A DNA stretch of 64,000 bases from the NCBI RefSeq assembly GCF_011766325.1, contig NZ_BLLG01000012.1, positions 62,001 to 126,000 on the forward strand, written 5' to 3'. The notes below the pieces were generated by a model, which ran no database searches, was not told where the DNA came from, and saw only the letters and a list, made by a program, of their open reading frames with translations. Shown one piece after another: positions 42,759 to 52,074 of the stretch (its first letter is position 1; each line of letters opens with the position of its first letter). This DNA is from Streptomyces pacificus. GTDB lineage: Bacteria; Actinomycetota; Actinomycetes; Streptomycetales; Streptomycetaceae. A program made the translations under genes and the position numbers.

Positions 42759-44824
42759 GACGCGGCCCCCGGCCGCGGCGCACCGGCTCCGTCCGGGGCG
42801 TTCGCGGCGGCGGACCGGGAAGCGTCCACCGGCCGTGCCGCGGCCACCACCGCCCACACGACCCACACCAGGCCCAGCAGTCCGCGCAGCCAGGCCGGGC
42901 CGAGCGGTGTCCACGGGACCATGACGACCGCCTGGTCGAAGGCGTCCAGCAGGGTCAGCAGGCCCATCGCCACCGTTGTCCAGCCGAAGGCGGGGCTGCC
43001 CGCACGCAGGGCGAGCCCGGTGGCGGTCCACCAGATCCCCAGGAGCAGCAGGGCGAGCGCCGGGACGATCGTGGCGGACAGGGAGAGCGTCTCGCCCGCG
43101 ACATCGAGGACCAGGCCGGCCGCGCCGAGCGCGGTGGCGACGGCGACCCAGCGGTTCCCGCGCAGTCTGCGCCACCACAGCAGGCCGCCGACCAGCGCGA
43201 GCACGCCCGCGATCGCGAGGGCGGTCTGCACCTCGACGCGCTCGATCCCGCGCGCGCCGTACCAGTCGCAGCCCGCGGGAAGCCGCCGCGCCCCGGCGCT
43301 GTAGTCGGAGCAGACGATCAACTGGGCGAGTTTGACCGGCTCCCCGAGGAGCCGGTGCGATCCGCCGGACACCGCGCCCGGCTCGTCACCGCACACCGGC
43401 AGGGTGCGGGGGGTGCTGCCTGAGGTGTCGTCCTGCCAGCAGTTGCCCTCGCCCTGGCCGTCCCACCAGACGTCGACGCGGTTGGGGTCCGCCGTGCCGT
43501 CCCGGTCGGTGCCGAGCTTGTTGGCGTGGAAGCGGTTGTGGTGGGAGGTGTCGGTCTGCCGCGACCAGGACTCGTCGCCGCGGATGTAGGCGGGGACCGC
43601 GTTGAGGTGGAACCCGACGCGCTCGTGCCCGTAGACCCAGTTGCCCTCGAAGACGTTCCAGTTGCCGCCGGCCACCATGACCCCCGTGCCGGGTGGCACG
43701 GACGTCTGGGGGCAGACCACGCCCCGCTCGTAGCCGCGTTCGGCGGGCGGCTTGGCGCAGGTGCCGTCCACGACGTACCGGTAGTAGTCCTGGTTGTTGC
43801 TGTGGATGAGGTTGCGCTCGAACCGCGCGTGGTTCTGCGGCAGGCCGGGGTGCCCGGGGAAGACGCTGTCCATGGACGCGCCGGCCATGTTGTGGTCGAA
43901 CTCGTTGTCGTGGGCCCAGACCGAGTCGCCCGCGGTGCCGGAGTAGCCGAGGAGGTTGTGGTGGCTGCGGCAGCCGGTGATCTCGATGGAGTAGCGCGGC
44001 ACGTCGTACCCGCGGCCGTCGTTGATGTCCGAGGCGCTGCCCGGGTAGATGCCCGAGTCCCCGTTGCCGTACGACTCGCAGTCGCGGTACAGGCCGTGGT
44101 CGCTGGCGAAGGTGAGGAAGCCGTACTCGTCGTTCCAGCGGGTGAGCACCCTGTCGATGACGAAGCCGTCCACGGCCAGCACGTAGAGCGCGTTGAACGT
44201 GGTGCGCTGGGCGGTGAAGTTGCGGAAGTAGACGCCGCCGGAGCCGTCGGCGCGGATGGCGTTGAGCTTGCGGTAGCCGGCGTCCACGACCACGTCGAGG
44301 GGTCCGGCCCCGGTGCCCTCGATCTGCAGGTCCCGCTTCCCGAGGATCGCGACCAGGTTCTGGTTGTGCGGGCACTGCTTCTGCTGTGCGTAGGACAGGA
44401 CCTGGTAGCCCTGCCCGGCCCGGGGTGCCTTCAGACGGGCGCATTCTCCGGCCGGTTCGGGCTGCGAGGGTTCCTCCTCGTAGCGGCCGGGCAGCACGGC
44501 GATGGTCATCCCCGGCCGGTCCACGGCGTCCACCGCCTGCTGGATATGGCGGTAGCCGTCCCGGACGCACTGCTCGTAGAGCCGGAGGTTGTGTTCGCGC
44601 AGCGCTTCGGGGAACCGGGCGATACGCCGCTGGAAGTCGCCGCTGTCCGCCTTGCAGACCAGCAGGTCCGGTGCTCCGTCGCGGTACTCGGGGACGCTGC
44701 CGGTGCCGTCGGGGAAGGCGACCTCGCGCTCCTCGTGGGCCGGCGCCGTCGTCGCCGTGCCCAGCAGCAGGGCGGCGACGACGGCGAGGGCCGTCATGAT
44801 TCGACGTGTCCACGTCATCCACAT
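42755..44824 (-). CDS. Exported right-handed beta-helix protein with C-terminal membrane helices
   Basis: A 689-residue protein: signal peptide (ALAVVAALLLGTATTAPA), a parallel beta-helix region (about 120-480) with repeats such as YFRNFTAQRTTFNALYVLA, GLYRDCESYGNGDSGIYPG and ARFERNLIHSNNQDYYRYV, then six hydrophobic helices. It resembles NosD-type carbohydrate-binding/sugar-hydrolase (CASH) beta-helix proteins; many paired cysteines suggest disulfides. The start is uncertain: ATG at 44824 or 44818, with an open frame to a GTG at 44866 and no clear ribosome binding site. It heads the coupled operon with the lipoprotein and membrane protein. Confidence 0.75.
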   Translation of the reverse strand: MWMTWTRRIMTALAVVAALLLGTATTAPAHEEREVAFPDGTGSVPEYRDGAPDLLVCKADSGDFQRRIARFPEALREHNLRLYEQCVRDGYRHIQQAVDAVDRPGMTIAVLPGRYEEEPSQPEPAGECARLKAPRAGQGYQVLSYAQQKQCPHNQNLVAILGKRDLQIEGTGAGPLDVVVDAGYRKLNAIRADGSGGVYFRNFTAQRTTFNALYVLAVDGFVIDRVLTRWNDEYGFLTFASDHGLYRDCESYGNGDSGIYPGSASDINDGRGYDVPRYSIEITGCRSHHNLLGYSGTAGDSVWAHDNEFDHNMAGASMDSVFPGHPGLPQNHARFERNLIHSNNQDYYRYVVDGTCAKPPAERGYERGVVCPQTSVPPGTGVMVAGGNWNVFEGNWVYGHERVGFHLNAVPAYIRGDESWSRQTDTSHHNRFHANKLGTDRDGTADPNRVDVWWDGQGEGNCWQDDTSGSTPRTLPVCGDEPGAVSGGSHRLLGEPVKLAQLIVCSDYSAGARRLPAGCDWYGARGIERVEVQTALAIAGVLALVGGLLWWRRLRGNRWVAVATALGAAGLVLDVAGETLSLSATIVPALALLLLGIWWTATGLALRAGSPAFGWTTVAMGLLTLLDAFDQAVVMVPWTPLGPAWLRGLLGLVWVVWAVVAAARPVDASRSAAANAPDGAGAPRPGAAS

Positions 44825-45080
44825 GGGCTGAAAAGTAGAACGCGTCCCAGAATTTGTGAAGGTCACGGTCCGGCCGAATCACGATCGCGGCCGGCCCCGC
44901 CGGCGGCCGGCGGTACGCGCCGGTCGATGGCCGGCACCTCCCGGGCTTCTCCGGTCCCGCCCGCGACCGGGCCCCGAGTCCCACAGACGCTCGGGCCGCG
45001 GTGCGGCCCGCCCTTCACCAGGACCGTGGCCCTGGCACCGGGGAGCCCGCGGACCGGTGCAACCGGCCCCCACGGAAGGT

Positions 45081-45650
45081 CTATGCACGGTGCCTCGCAC
45101 CCGGGATCGCGAGTGCGAGAGCGAACAGGACGAGGGCCACGACCCAGGCCGGGAGGCTTCCGGCCGGGTAGAGCGTCAGGGCCCACCAGGTAGGGGATGC
45201 GTGGCCGCCTGGATCGTAGGCGCGACCCAGGATGAGGTTGAGGAGGAGCAGCAGCAGTCCGGCCGCCGTTGCGGTCGCTTCGTTCGCGAGACGCCGGGTG
45301 ACGAGGGCGAGGGCGAGCAGAACCGTGATGTTGCGGGCGATGTCCATGCCGACCAGGAACCCGGCAAGGTGAGCCAGTACCACGGTGAGGACGAGAGCGG
45401 CCGTGTCGAGCAGGTGAACGGGCACCACCGCAGTGCTCTCGGCTCCGCGGAGGTTTCTGTCCAGGCAGTACATCGTGGTGACGACGACCAGCACAGGGGT
45501 GAAGTAGGCGAGTTGCGCACCCGACAGGCCACCGGTCAGGCTGGGAACGGGAACCTGGCTCGCGCCCACCGTCCAGCACACCAGAATGAGCAGGAGGAGC
45601 GCCGCAGGCACGGCCCACCAGCGTCTTACGCCCACCGCGTACCGGTTCAT
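45081..45650 (-). CDS. Membrane protein, last gene of ABC-transporter operon
   Basis: A 189-residue protein with five or six hydrophobic segments and an essentially pure membrane composition (AVPAALLLLILVCWTVGASQ, LDTAALVLTVVLAHLAGFLV). ATG at 45650 overlaps the permease stop (ATGA). It probably serves as a second permease subunit of the ABC transporter. No named family recognised. Confidence 0.75.
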   Translation of the reverse strand: MNRYAVGVRRWWAVPAALLLLILVCWTVGASQVPVPSLTGGLSGAQLAYFTPVLVVVTTMYCLDRNLRGAESTAVVPVHLLDTAALVLTVVLAHLAGFLVGMDIARNITVLLALALVTRRLANEATATAAGLLLLLLNLILGRAYDPGGHASPTWWALTLYPAGSLPAWVVALVLFALALAIPGARHRA

Positions 45651-46897
45651 GTGCGGGCCTGGGGGCAGTGGTTCCGGTTCACGGCTGCCTCGCCGAACCA
45701 GTCTGCCTGCCGCTGCGCGGAAAGCCGCCGGATTCCCTGGAGCGACGACCAGTCCGCGGGGAGCATGCGCTCCCGTACGAGTGACTCGTCCATGCCCATC
45801 ACCAGCATGGCCCATGCGGTCGGCAAGCTCGCCGGCGGGCAGCCGGTGGCTTCGGCGGATCCGGCGGTACCGACTACCGCCGACCGGGCCAGGTCCGCCC
45901 GGTACTGGTGAACGTCCGTCTGTGAACGGAGAGGCGGAAGAGACCAGTACAGCGGCCAGGTACCGGACTCGACGGAAACGCCCGACGAGGTGATACGCAG
46001 TTCGCGGGGTGGGGTGACGCCCGCGGCCCGAAGACGGTCGAGAGGCGCCAGGGCGTCCTTGCGGAGCTGTTCGACGTAGGGCTCGTACTCGGGCGGTACG
46101 CAGACCTTCGGCGACTCTCCGCTGCAGGTCAAGGCGACAGCTCGGGGACTCGTGGGGCGTTGGTAGCCCCACTCGGCCACCAGCATGCGTCCTGTGATGA
46201 GCGTCAGTGCCACCGCGAGGACGCCGACGACCAGCCCTGCTGCCCGCCGTCGAAGGGAGACGACGGGCCAGAGGGACAGGGCGAGGCAGCTGACGACGAG
46301 CCAGGGGACGAGGTACACGGCGGGGTCGCGGACATCGGTGACGGTCGAGGTTCCGTCCACGAAGCCGCCGAGATGGCGCATCCAGGCATTGGCGAGCGTG
46401 TGCGGCACGGAGAGCCAGGCCCAACAGCCGATGCCGGCCGCGGGGGCCGCGACGCTTCTGGGCAGCAGCCCGCCGAGAAGCCAGCCGATCGCCAGCCAGC
46501 CGAGGGGCAGGACGAACAGATGCGCCACCGCGAGCCATCCGGCTCCGCTCGGCCAGACCCCGACGGCCCTGCGAGCCATGACGAGAGCCCCGGCCGTCAG
46601 GACGCACTGCAGAGCCAGCGCGGGCGCTGCGGCCCACAGGAGACGTTGGGCAAGGCGACGTGCACCTGTGGTCCCTACGGCGCCCAGGAGGCGGTGGCGG
46701 CCCGCATCCCACGCGGCGGCCCCGGCCGCTGCCGGAGCGATGACCGCCAGCCCGTAGGAGGCCAACTCCCCGGACTCCACCCCGTACCCCGACTGCGCGG
46801 TGTAGGTGACGTCGTCGATGTACAGGCCGGTGTAGAGCAGGGCGGGCAGGAGCAGCCATGGTGCGGCCGAGGAGCGGAGGTTCGCCCAGGTGATCAC
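45647..46897 (-). CDS. ABC transporter permease with an extracytoplasmic C-terminal domain
   Basis: A 416-residue protein. About six membrane helices occupy residues 1-240 (LLLPALLYTGLYIDDVTYTA; LAVAHLFVLPLGWLAIGWLL). They are followed by a soluble domain of ~170 residues with two cysteines (CSGESPKVCVPPEYEPYVEQ) that would lie outside. The GTG at 46897 overlaps the ATPase stop (GTGA). Streptomyces ABC-2-like exporters with such tails often sit beside small exported proteins; here a decayed secreted-protein gene lies just upstream. Substrate unknown. Confidence 0.75.
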   Translation of the reverse strand: MITWANLRSSAAPWLLLPALLYTGLYIDDVTYTAQSGYGVESGELASYGLAVIAPAAAGAAAWDAGRHRLLGAVGTTGARRLAQRLLWAAAPALALQCVLTAGALVMARRAVGVWPSGAGWLAVAHLFVLPLGWLAIGWLLGGLLPRSVAAPAAGIGCWAWLSVPHTLANAWMRHLGGFVDGTSTVTDVRDPAVYLVPWLVVSCLALSLWPVVSLRRRAAGLVVGVLAVALTLITGRMLVAEWGYQRPTSPRAVALTCSGESPKVCVPPEYEPYVEQLRKDALAPLDRLRAAGVTPPRELRITSSGVSVESGTWPLYWSLPPLRSQTDVHQYRADLARSAVVGTAGSAEATGCPPASLPTAWAMLVMGMDESLVRERMLPADWSSLQGIRRLSAQRQADWFGEAAVNRNHCPQART

Positions 46898-47640
46898 TCG
46901 GCCCCCTCCAGCAGCGACGCGTACGCGCTCTCGAGGCGCCGCCCCGGTGCGCAGTCCGGTCGTGCGTGGGCCGAGAACCGGTCGACCGAGCCCTGGAACC
47001 GGGCCCGGCCCGACTCGAGGACGACGACGCCGTCGAAGGCCTCGTCGAGGTCCCCGATGTCATGTGTGGAGACGATCACATGGGCAGAGCCGCGCAGCGA
47101 GATCAACAGGTCGAGGAACCGACGCCGCTGCTGCGGATCGAGTCCCACGGTGGGTTCGTCGAGGAGGAGCAGTTCGGCCTTGTGGACGAGAGCCTGCGCG
47201 ATCGCGATCCGCTGCTGCTGTCCGCCGGAGAGCGTCTTCACCTTGCGGTTGAGTTTGTCCGTCAACTCGACACGAGCGATCGCGTCCGGAGCCGCCCGCC
47301 AGGCCTCCCGCTCGGACATCCCCTTGAGCCAGCCGACGTACGCCACATGCTCGCGGCATGTCAGCCCCGGCAGGAACCCGGGCCGCTGCGGCAGCCAGGA
47401 CACCCTGTGCCGGTAGCCGCGCACGTGCTTGCGGGCGGCCGAGTCGAGCCGCCCGTACCGCACGCGCCCCGCCTGCGGCTTCGACGCGCTCGCGCCGAGC
47501 GAGAGCAGGGTGCTCTTGCCCGCGCCGTTGGGTCCGAGAAGGACGGTGTGCCCCGGGGGGAACGTCAGATCGAGACTGTCGAGGACAGGTCGTGACGTGC
47601 GCGGGTATCGGAAGGTGCAGGATTCGAAGAGCAAGGGCAT
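46894..47640 (-). CDS. ABC transporter ATP-binding protein
   Basis: A 248-residue ABC ATPase: Walker A GPNGAGKS, Q-loop WLPQRPGF, signature LSGGQQQR, Walker B LLLLDEPTVGLD, and H-loop STHD. It energises the permease pair encoded directly downstream in the same operon (GTGA and ATGA overlaps). ATG at 47640. Of the drug/ABC-2 exporter type rather than a nutrient importer, since no binding-protein gene is present. Confidence 0.92.
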   Translation of the reverse strand: MPLLFESCTFRYPRTSRPVLDSLDLTFPPGHTVLLGPNGAGKSTLLSLGASASKPQAGRVRYGRLDSAARKHVRGYRHRVSWLPQRPGFLPGLTCREHVAYVGWLKGMSEREAWRAAPDAIARVELTDKLNRKVKTLSGGQQQRIAIAQALVHKAELLLLDEPTVGLDPQQRRRFLDLLISLRGSAHVIVSTHDIGDLDEAFDGVVVLESGRARFQGSVDRFSAHARPDCAPGRRLESAYASLLEGAE

Positions 47641-47689
47641 TCGGTGGTACCTCGGTGCCGAAGGGAAGTGCCGGGCCGGGATCGAGATC

Positions 47690-48126
47690 GTCGGTAGGTG
47701 ACGGCAAGCGACCCGACCGTCGGCTTGAGATTCGCGGCGGCCACGCTGACGGCGAAGCAGGAGTCACCCGATCTGTGACCGGGCCAACTACCTGCCGATG
47801 TGGCGCTACTACCGGCGAGGCAGTGGGTGAACACCGCCGTCGAGTACGCCGGGTCGGGTCCAAGGGTGTCCTTGTTGCGAAGACGGACCTCCGCACCACA
47901 CCCCCGGTGGAGCCGGTGGACTTGATCGTGGCGGTGCCACCGGTTTCGTGTCGGCGACGGGCCTCGGGGCCGGGAGCGACTCCCGCACGGACAGCCGGAC
48001 CAGCTTGCCGCCCGCGCGGGCGGAGCGAGCAGGACAAGCACGGCAGCAGCACCGAGCGCGACGGTGCCCACCCGGCGGCCCGAGTGGCGCAAGGCGTTCA
48101 AACGGCTGGACTCATGTGCGGTTTCC
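47690..48126 (-). pseudogene. Decayed small secreted protein gene with several frame changes
   Basis: A signal peptide is clear (LRHSGRRVGTVALGAAAVLV, LLAPPARA), but high-GC3 coding then moves between frames: LVRLSVRESLPAPRPVADT in one, ETGGTATIKSTGSTGG in a second, and back in the first CGAEVRLRNKDTLGPDPAYS plus SGDSCFAVSVAAANLKPTV. Read together they suggest one exported ~150-residue Cys-containing protein interrupted by at least three indels. Start would be near 48126. It lies directly upstream of the ABC operon and could once have been its substrate. Sequencing error is an alternative to decay. Confidence 0.4.
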
Positions 48127-48488
48127 CCCTGAGATCGACCTTGCAAGCGAGGGAGACGGTACGCAGAGACGAATTGACCGATCAAGCATTCGATACGGTC
48201 TCAGCCGCAAGATTGGCTCATTTCACGTCTTTTCCCCGCAGGCCACCGGGAAGATCACCCGTCGTACCGGGCCGGACGGCTCCGACAGTGCCGCCTCGGC
48301 GACCCTCAGCAGCATGCCCTCCTTGCCTCGGCCGGTGTTGCTTCGGCGCTGGTGGGGGCTCCGCGTGCGCGTTCGCCGAGTTCGGCCAGGCACCGCAGAC
48401 CGCGGGCGCGGAAGCGTGCGAGGTCTCCGCGCATACGGGAGAGGGCCTTGCGGATCCGGACGGATCGGACCGCGTCGATGTGGTCGAC

Positions 48489-48673
48489 GGCTGGCGCCAG
48501 GTGATGCACACCTGCTCGATGCTGCGGTGGTTCAGGTGCATCTCGGCGGCCGCGCCCCCGGCGGCACGGTGACCACCGTGGACAGCCCGATGCGCGGCAC
48601 CCCGTTCTTCCACGCCGCCCGCGCGCTCGTCGCCGAAACAGACCGGGCGGCAACCCGCGAAGCGTCCCGCTGA
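48489..48673 (+). pseudogene. C-terminal coding scrap, unknown
   Basis: About 55 codons with strong GC3 bias (HLLDAAVVQVHLGGRAPGGT, DSPMRGTPFFHAARALVAET) end at a TGA at 48671-48673. Upstream the frame loses coding character and no start is evident. I do not recognise the family. Confidence 0.3.
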
Positions 48674-48786
48674 AACGGGCCCCCCGTCTGATCCGGCCGA
48701 GTCACCATCGAGGACCCGCGGATTCCGCCGTCCGTGATCCCCTCCACCACCCGGCGGGACGCCATCCGGCCAAGGGCAGGGCATAT

Positions 48787-48821
48787 GGCTGTGCCCCCGG
48801 TGCAGAACCGGGGGCACAGCC
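48787..48821 (-). terminator. Terminator of the DUF397 gene
   Basis: GGCTGTGCCCCCGGT (48787-48801) pairs perfectly with ACCGGGGGCACAGCC (48807-48821) around a 5-nt loop, six bases after the DUF397 stop on the minus strand. Confidence 0.8.
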
Positions 48822-48826
48822 GTCGC

Positions 48827-49024
48827 TCACCGAACGGCGAAGCCGACGAACGCGGCCCATGCTTCGGTGCCGACCGCAAGGCCGCGACGGGCCACGTCCT
48901 TGGAGTCGCGTATACGCACGGTGTGAGCGCTGACGGCGACCTCGATACACTCCCCGCCTGAGCCGGTGCTGTAACTGCTCTTGAACCACGCCAACGCGGA
49001 CTCGGGGCACTTCTCGGCGTTCAT
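48827..49024 (-). CDS. DUF397 domain protein
   Basis: A 65-residue protein with the DUF397 core (AWFKSSYSTGSGGECIEVAV, VRIRDSKD, AAFVGFA). These small proteins nearly always follow an XRE/DUF5753 regulator in Streptomyces and are thought to form a regulatory pair with it (as in BldB/AbaA-like and WhiJ-like sets). The ATG at 49024 overlaps the upstream stop (ATGA). Here the regulator has lost its DNA-binding domain, so the pair may be non-functional. Confidence 0.9.
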   Translation of the reverse strand: MNAEKCPESALAWFKSSYSTGSGGECIEVAVSAHTVRIRDSKDVARRGLAVGTEAWAAFVGFAVR

Positions 49025-49565
49025 TGTTCTCCCAGCAACTCTTCGACGAAGGCCAGTGACGCACGAGGGGTGAGTGCTTGGGCCCTGAGGATTCCGTACT
49101 GCTCCTCAAGCTCCCGGACCGCCTGACGCTCGGTATGCAGGCGACTGTCCTTGTACCCCTCCACGTAAGCGATCCTGCGCCCGTCTCGCGTCTCGATCAA
49201 GGTGAACGGCCCCTCCAATCCAGCGTGCTCCTCCAACTCGGTCGGCACCACCTGAATTTCGACATGACGAAGCTGACCGGTTAGCAGAACATGCTCCAAC
49301 TGGCCTCGCATGACGGCCCGACCTCCGAGCGGCCGCCTGAGCACCGACTCCTCGATGACAAAGCTGATCGTGGGCTGCTGCATGCCGGAGAAGACCCCCT
49401 GCCGGGCAAGGCGGGCCGCCACCCGCTCCTCGATGACGTCCTGCGCCAGCAACGGCCGCCACATGGTGAACACGGCGCGCGCGTACTCGTCGGACTGCAG
49501 CAGCCCTGGCACAGCCTTCGTCGCGTACACATGAAGCTCCACCGCTTCCCCCTCCAGCCGTGCGG
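49021..49565 (-). pseudogene. DUF5753 regulator lacking its N-terminal XRE domain
   Basis: The C-terminal DUF5753 effector domain is intact (ELHVYATKAVPGLLQSDEYA, FVIEESVLRRPLGG, ETRDGRRIAYVEG, FVEELLGEQ). Upstream, the frame still shows family sequence for a few codons (FFRDAARLEGEAV) and then meets an IS630-type fragment. The helix-turn-helix domain of about 90 residues that such proteins carry is gone. A GTG at 49542 could start a truncated product without a DNA-binding domain. Confidence 0.75.
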
Positions 49566-49694
49566 CGTCCCGGAAGAACGCCGGGCATGCCGGAGCGGCG
49601 CACCCACGACTACGTCCGCAACGGGCTGACCACCTTGTTCGCCGCGTTCGACGTCGCCACCGGCGAGGTCATCACTCAATGCCACGTAGCATAA
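49566..49694 (+). pseudogene. IS630-type transposase fragment
   Basis: About 40 codons (MPERRTHDYVRNGLTTLFAA, FDVATGEVITQCHVA) correspond to the middle of IS630-family DDE transposases, which have a conserved R-x-HDYVRHGTTTLFAAL-type segment. Both ends are missing and a stop at 49692 closes it. It marks the event that removed the 5' end of the DUF5753 gene. Confidence 0.65.
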
Positions 49695-49758
49695 GTTGAT
49701 CTTGTTGTTGGGGTGGGTTCACGTCACCCCGCCCGTCGGGTTGGCTACCGTGCCGGGC

Positions 49759-52074
49759 ATGGATCAGGACGCGTTGCGGGAACGGAAGTTGCAGGATCTG
49801 GTCTCCGTGGGGGTCCTGGCCGCCGATGTCTCGCGTGATGTGATCGACGAGGTGGTGGCCGAGTACGGCAGGCAGGCTCGCCGCTCCGACGGCAAGCTGC
49901 CCCCGCATGTGGTGGTCTACCTGGTCATGGGCTTGGCGTTGTTCCGCGGCGAGGACTACGAGGAGGTCGCCGCCCGCATGATCGAGCCACTGGCCCGCCT
50001 GGGTGCCTGCCGCAGCGGCGATCCCGTGCCCACCGCCAGCGCGATTACCCAGGCCCGCAAGCGGCTGGGCCCGCAGGTGATGCGCGAGGTCTTCCGCCGC
50101 ACCGCGGTGCCGGTCGCCGATCTGCTGACCGGCGGCGCCCATCTGGGCAGCCTGCGGCTGGTCTCCTTCGACGGCACCACCCTCGACATGCCCGACACCC
50201 CCTCCAACGCGGGCGCCTACGGTTACCCCGGATCGGCCGGCGAGCGCTCCGCTTTCCCCCAGCTGCGTCTGCTCACTCTGATCGAGGACGGACCCCGCGC
50301 TCCGCTGGCCGCCGAGATCGCCCCGTGCCACGGCAAGGGCAGCGGCGAGCGCACCCTGCTCGCCGGTCTGCTCGACTACCTCGAGGAGGGCATGCTGGCC
50401 ACCGCGGACGCCGGGCTCTTCGGCTTCGATCTGTGGTGCCGGGCCGCGCAGACCGGGGCCGAGCTGCTGTGGCGGGTCGGAGCCGGCCCGGAACTGCCCA
50501 AGGTGAAGGAAAGCCGGGACCAGCCGGCCGACGGCAAGCGCCTCGACCAGTACAAGGACCTCCAGAAGCACCTGAGCCTGACCCTCGCCAACGCCACGCA
50601 GAGCGCGAGCCCCGACATGGCGCGCTGGAAATTCGAGATGCTCCAGGCCGTGGAGAAGCCGATCGGCCCCGGCATCGGTGTCTCCGGCTACGTCGTGATG
50701 AGCAACCTCATGCGCGCGGGCGACTACGAGGACGACTTCCTCGAAAGCTACGGCCGCAACATGCTCGCCAGGGAACAGGAGGGCGTACGCGACGGGCGCC
50801 GGCGCGAGCAGATCTGGGGCTACCACGGCGGCGGCCTTTGGCCCCACCTGAACTCCACCGGCACCGACTTCGGCTTCGACCCGATGACCGGCTACATGAA
50901 GGCCCTCTCCAACAGCCCGGACGCCGCGACCGCGTTCTTCAACGCCGAGTTCATCGGCAAGGACACCGAGAACAACCCCTTCAAGCGCGACACGGACGGC
51001 GACGGCAGGAAGGGCCACATCGGCCTCTCCAACTTCCAGTACCTCTTCGAAGAACGGAACTGGATGCCGGACCAGGACTCCGAGGGCGAGGACAGCATCG
51101 CCGGCAAGAACTACCTTGCTGCGGCACTGGAGGCGGCCACCACCGGTCATCCGGCCGGCGAACTCCCGACCCCCGCGACCGCCGCCCACACCGAGGACCA
51201 GGCCAAGCTCTACAGCGAGATAGTCAAGTCCGTCTCGGAGGTCCCCTCCCGCCTCGCCGACAACGGCTTCATGTCGGACAGCCTAGGCCAGATCTCGGCG
51301 GAGTACATGGCGGACATCCACCGGGGGCTGCGCCCCGCCGACAAGAACGAGGACCTGCTCTACCCGGTACAGGGGGCGGCTGCCAAGCTCGGCGAACAGG
51401 ACCTCACCCGCTTCATGTACGTGGTCGGGCAGAACCCCGAGGGGTACGCGGCACTCACCGTGGGCCAGCATGCCTACACGGCGTCGGCGATGGAGTACCA
51501 CTTCGCCCATCCTGAGGCTTTCGTGAAGGATCCCCGTTACTCGCCCACCCAGAACATGGAGATTGCCATCCTGGACATCGCCCAGAACGCGGGTGAGATC
51601 CAGGGAACGCTGGGCGCGGGCAGGGCATACGCTGCCGAACTGGACGCGGGCAACAAGGACGCCGAGTTCAACGACGCCATCACGAAGGCGGGTGAACTCG
51701 GCGAGTCCCTCGTGGGCATCGGCGTCGGCGCCGCCACGGCGTCGGCCGTCGGCCCGGGCGCGGTCGTAGCGGGCGGCGTGGCGGAAACGGCGGCGGGCGA
51801 GATCATCGGCAGCCTCACCGAGGGGCTGATGCGCGACAGCTCGGACGAGGTCATCTACCGCAACGGCGAGGAGATCCAGGCGACCCGCGACTCCACCTTC
51901 CGCCTCGTGGAGAAGGCCGCACAGGCGGCCGGTGACCAGGCTGGGACGCCCTCGCCGCACATCGTGGCCCTGGTCGGTCGCGAAGCCGAGATCGGGTTCG
52001 GCGGCGCGCAGGACAGGATCAGGGACTTCGTTGACGGCGTGGGTGTGCCGAAGGCGCTGGAGAAGGACAAGTGA
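49759..52074 (+). CDS. In-frame fusion: IS4-family transposase N-terminus joined to a WXG100-like effector C-terminus
   Basis: One open frame of about 771 codons. Residues 1-250 from ATG 49759 are an IS4-type transposase N-terminal half (HVVVYLVMGLALFRGEDYEE, VSFDGTTLDMPDTPSNAGAY, ATADAGLFGFDLWCRAAQTG) with the first two DDE aspartates but no C-terminal part. At about 50515-50530 it switches without frame loss to sequence like residues 267 onward of the 754-aa protein at 10993-13257: KRLDQYKDLQKHLSLTLANA against KKQRQTYLGLEKGLAKSLAN, then SNSPDAATAFFN, NFQYLFEERNW, ATTGHPAG and GQNPEGYAALTVGQ. The host gene's WXG100-like N-terminus is lost. Stop overlaps the next gene (GTGA). Probably non-functional for transposition. 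Confidence 0.7.
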   Translation: MDQDALRERKLQDLVSVGVLAADVSRDVIDEVVAEYGRQARRSDGKLPPHVVVYLVMGLALFRGEDYEEVAARMIEPLARLGACRSGDPVPTASAITQARKRLGPQVMREVFRRTAVPVADLLTGGAHLGSLRLVSFDGTTLDMPDTPSNAGAYGYPGSAGERSAFPQLRLLTLIEDGPRAPLAAEIAPCHGKGSGERTLLAGLLDYLEEGMLATADAGLFGFDLWCRAAQTGAELLWRVGAGPELPKVKESRDQPADGKRLDQYKDLQKHLSLTLANATQSASPDMARWKFEMLQAVEKPIGPGIGVSGYVVMSNLMRAGDYEDDFLESYGRNMLAREQEGVRDGRRREQIWGYHGGGLWPHLNSTGTDFGFDPMTGYMKALSNSPDAATAFFNAEFIGKDTENNPFKRDTDGDGRKGHIGLSNFQYLFEERNWMPDQDSEGEDSIAGKNYLAAALEAATTGHPAGELPTPATAAHTEDQAKLYSEIVKSVSEVPSRLADNGFMSDSLGQISAEYMADIHRGLRPADKNEDLLYPVQGAAAKLGEQDLTRFMYVVGQNPEGYAALTVGQHAYTASAMEYHFAHPEAFVKDPRYSPTQNMEIAILDIAQNAGEIQGTLGAGRAYAAELDAGNKDAEFNDAITKAGELGESLVGIGVGAATASAVGPGAVVAGGVAETAAGEIIGSLTEGLMRDSSDEVIYRNGEEIQATRDSTFRLVEKAAQAAGDQAGTPSPHIVALVGREAEIGFGGAQDRIRDFVDGVGVPKALEKDK

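Noticed and set aside
42755..44984. Long Arg-rich alternative frames over the beta-helix gene
   Set aside because: Shadows produced by GC bias; the beta-helix frame has the signal peptide, repeats and coupled downstream stop.
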